Positions 5,225-5,823 of a stretch of 5,823 bases of DNA are shown here, one piece after another; position 1 is the first letter of the stretch, and every line of letters starts with the position of its first letter. A program made the translations under genes and the position numbers. The notes beneath the pieces are model-generated. The model worked only from the letters and a program-made list of their open reading frames with translations. It ran no database searches and was not told the origin of the DNA. Origin of the DNA: Treponema sp. (lineage in GTDB: Bacteria > Spirochaetota > Spirochaetia > Treponematales > Breznakiellaceae); NCBI GenBank assembly GCA_031254175.1, contig JAIRUY010000187.1, positions 1-5,823 of the forward strand, read 5' to 3'.

Positions 5225-5823
5225 CTACTTAAATAATCTTTTCAGCATCGCGCCGAACCCGGCAGTCTCAGGCTTGTTTCTGTCCATTCTATCCACAATA
5301 TGCTGAACGCAAATGCTTGCCTTACATTTTGGCTCAACTACCATAAACGGTTTTTGCCTGAGAACAGCGTGAGAGACAGCCACGTCATCGTAGATAAATC
5401 CCAGATAATCAACTTTAAGATTTAAAAATTGACCTGCGATATTTGTCATTCTGTCCGCTACATTTTTCGCCTGTCCCGCATTTTTAGCGCGGTTTACTAC
5501 AAGCTTAAGCCCCATGCTAAGTGAATCGTATTCCGTGGCAATAATTTTAATAATTCCATACGCGTCTGTAATCGCTGTCGGTTCGGGAGTAGTAATTATT
5601 ACAGCATCGTCAGCCGCCGCGATAAAATCCAGAACATTGCTTGAAACGCCGGCGCTGGTATCTACAATGATGATATCCGCAAAAGAAAGCGTATCCAGTT
5701 CGGAAATAAAATCTTTTCTGTCTTCCTCTCTCATATTCGCAATCTGTGAAAAACCGGAAGCCCCGGCAACAATGGCAATTCCATACTCCGTTTCCACAAG
5801 GATTTCCCGCATTGTCTTTTGTT
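5225..5823 (-). CDS. flhG: FlhG/FleN/YlxH MinD-like ATPase, 5'-truncated by window edge
   Basis: FlhG is a ParA/MinD-type ATPase that sets flagellar number and placement, normally by acting on the GTPase FlhF and on C-ring parts at the membrane. The frame is open to the right edge, so the N terminus with the Walker A P-loop is missing. About 198 C-terminal residues are visible, against about 290-300 for the family. Counting from the internal Met at 5812, GIAIVAGASG (11-20) follows the FlhG pattern, ADIIIVDTSAGVS (45-57) is the Walker B/switch II block, TTPEPTAITDAYGIIK (74-89) is the most FlhG-typical segment, and VVNRAKN (105-111) is the usual base-contacting region. The C terminus, GFGAMLKRLFK, resembles the amphipathic membrane-targeting helix of MinD. 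The Met at 5812 is not the real start, since the codons before it (Gln-Lys-Thr) stay open. Neighbouring fliA and fapA support FlhG over MinD. Confidence 0.93.
   Translation of the reverse strand, partial: QKTMREILVETEYGIAIVAGASGFSQIANMREEDRKDFISELDTLSFADIIIVDTSAGVSSNVLDFIAAADDAVIITTPEPTAITDAYGIIKIIATEYDSLSMGLKLVVNRAKNAGQAKNVADRMTNIAGQFLNLKVDYLGFIYDDVAVSHAVLRQKPFMVVEPKCKASICVQHIVDRMDRNKPETAGFGAMLKRLFK

Noticed and set aside
5810..5812. ATG at 5812 as the flhG start
   Set aside because: A protein starting here would lack the P-loop half of a MinD-type ATPase, and the frame continues open to the window edge.

Overview
The window looks like a stretch of spirochaete chromosome, most likely Treponema or a close relative. 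This rests on gene content: a FlhG-type ATPase, a two-helix membrane protein, a FliA/WhiG sigma factor, a FapA (DUF342) protein and small lineage-type hypotheticals in one co-directional run, with moderate GC by eye. A Firmicute with a fla/che operon is the main alternative, because the sigma factor followed by a membrane-anchored SwrB-like protein is also seen there. No database search was possible.

Layout. On the + strand, positions 2-574 hold the C-terminal two thirds of metA (homoserine O-acyltransferase), cut by the left edge. It converges, with only 2 bases between stop codons, on a minus-strand operon that fills the rest of the window. In transcription order (right to left) the operon reads: flhG 3' part (5225-5823, cut by the right edge); an unrecognised protein with two membrane helices and an acidic tail (4425-5201, GTG start); a short spacer with an unusual inverted-repeat array and a possible leader ORF (4326-4428); fliA/whiG sigma factor (3534-4325); fapA (1571-3532); a small charged hypothetical protein (1264-1590); and a membrane-anchored coiled-coil protein with a C-terminal helix-turn-helix-like segment (577-1251).

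How the genes fit together. FlhG proteins set flagellar number and position, usually with FlhF, which is probably encoded just off the right edge. The sigma factor drives late flagellar genes. FapA proteins are flagellar-assembly-associated. The last gene resembles SwrB/DUF6115-type proteins found next to the flagellar sigma factor in Gram-positives. The operon therefore reads as a control module for flagellar assembly rather than a structural gene cluster. Gene spacing is tight (23, 97, 1, -20 and 12 bases), so the genes are probably co-transcribed and partly translationally coupled.

The most interesting non-coding signal is upstream of fliA. One arm (4356-4367) can pair either with an upstream arm (4390-4400) or, perfectly over 9 bases, with the segment between the fliA ribosome binding site and its ATG (4326-4334). 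This is the geometry of a translational on/off switch. No stretch longer than 300 bases lacks a gene. I saw no tRNA, rRNA, CRISPR, insertion sequence or convincing intrinsic terminator.
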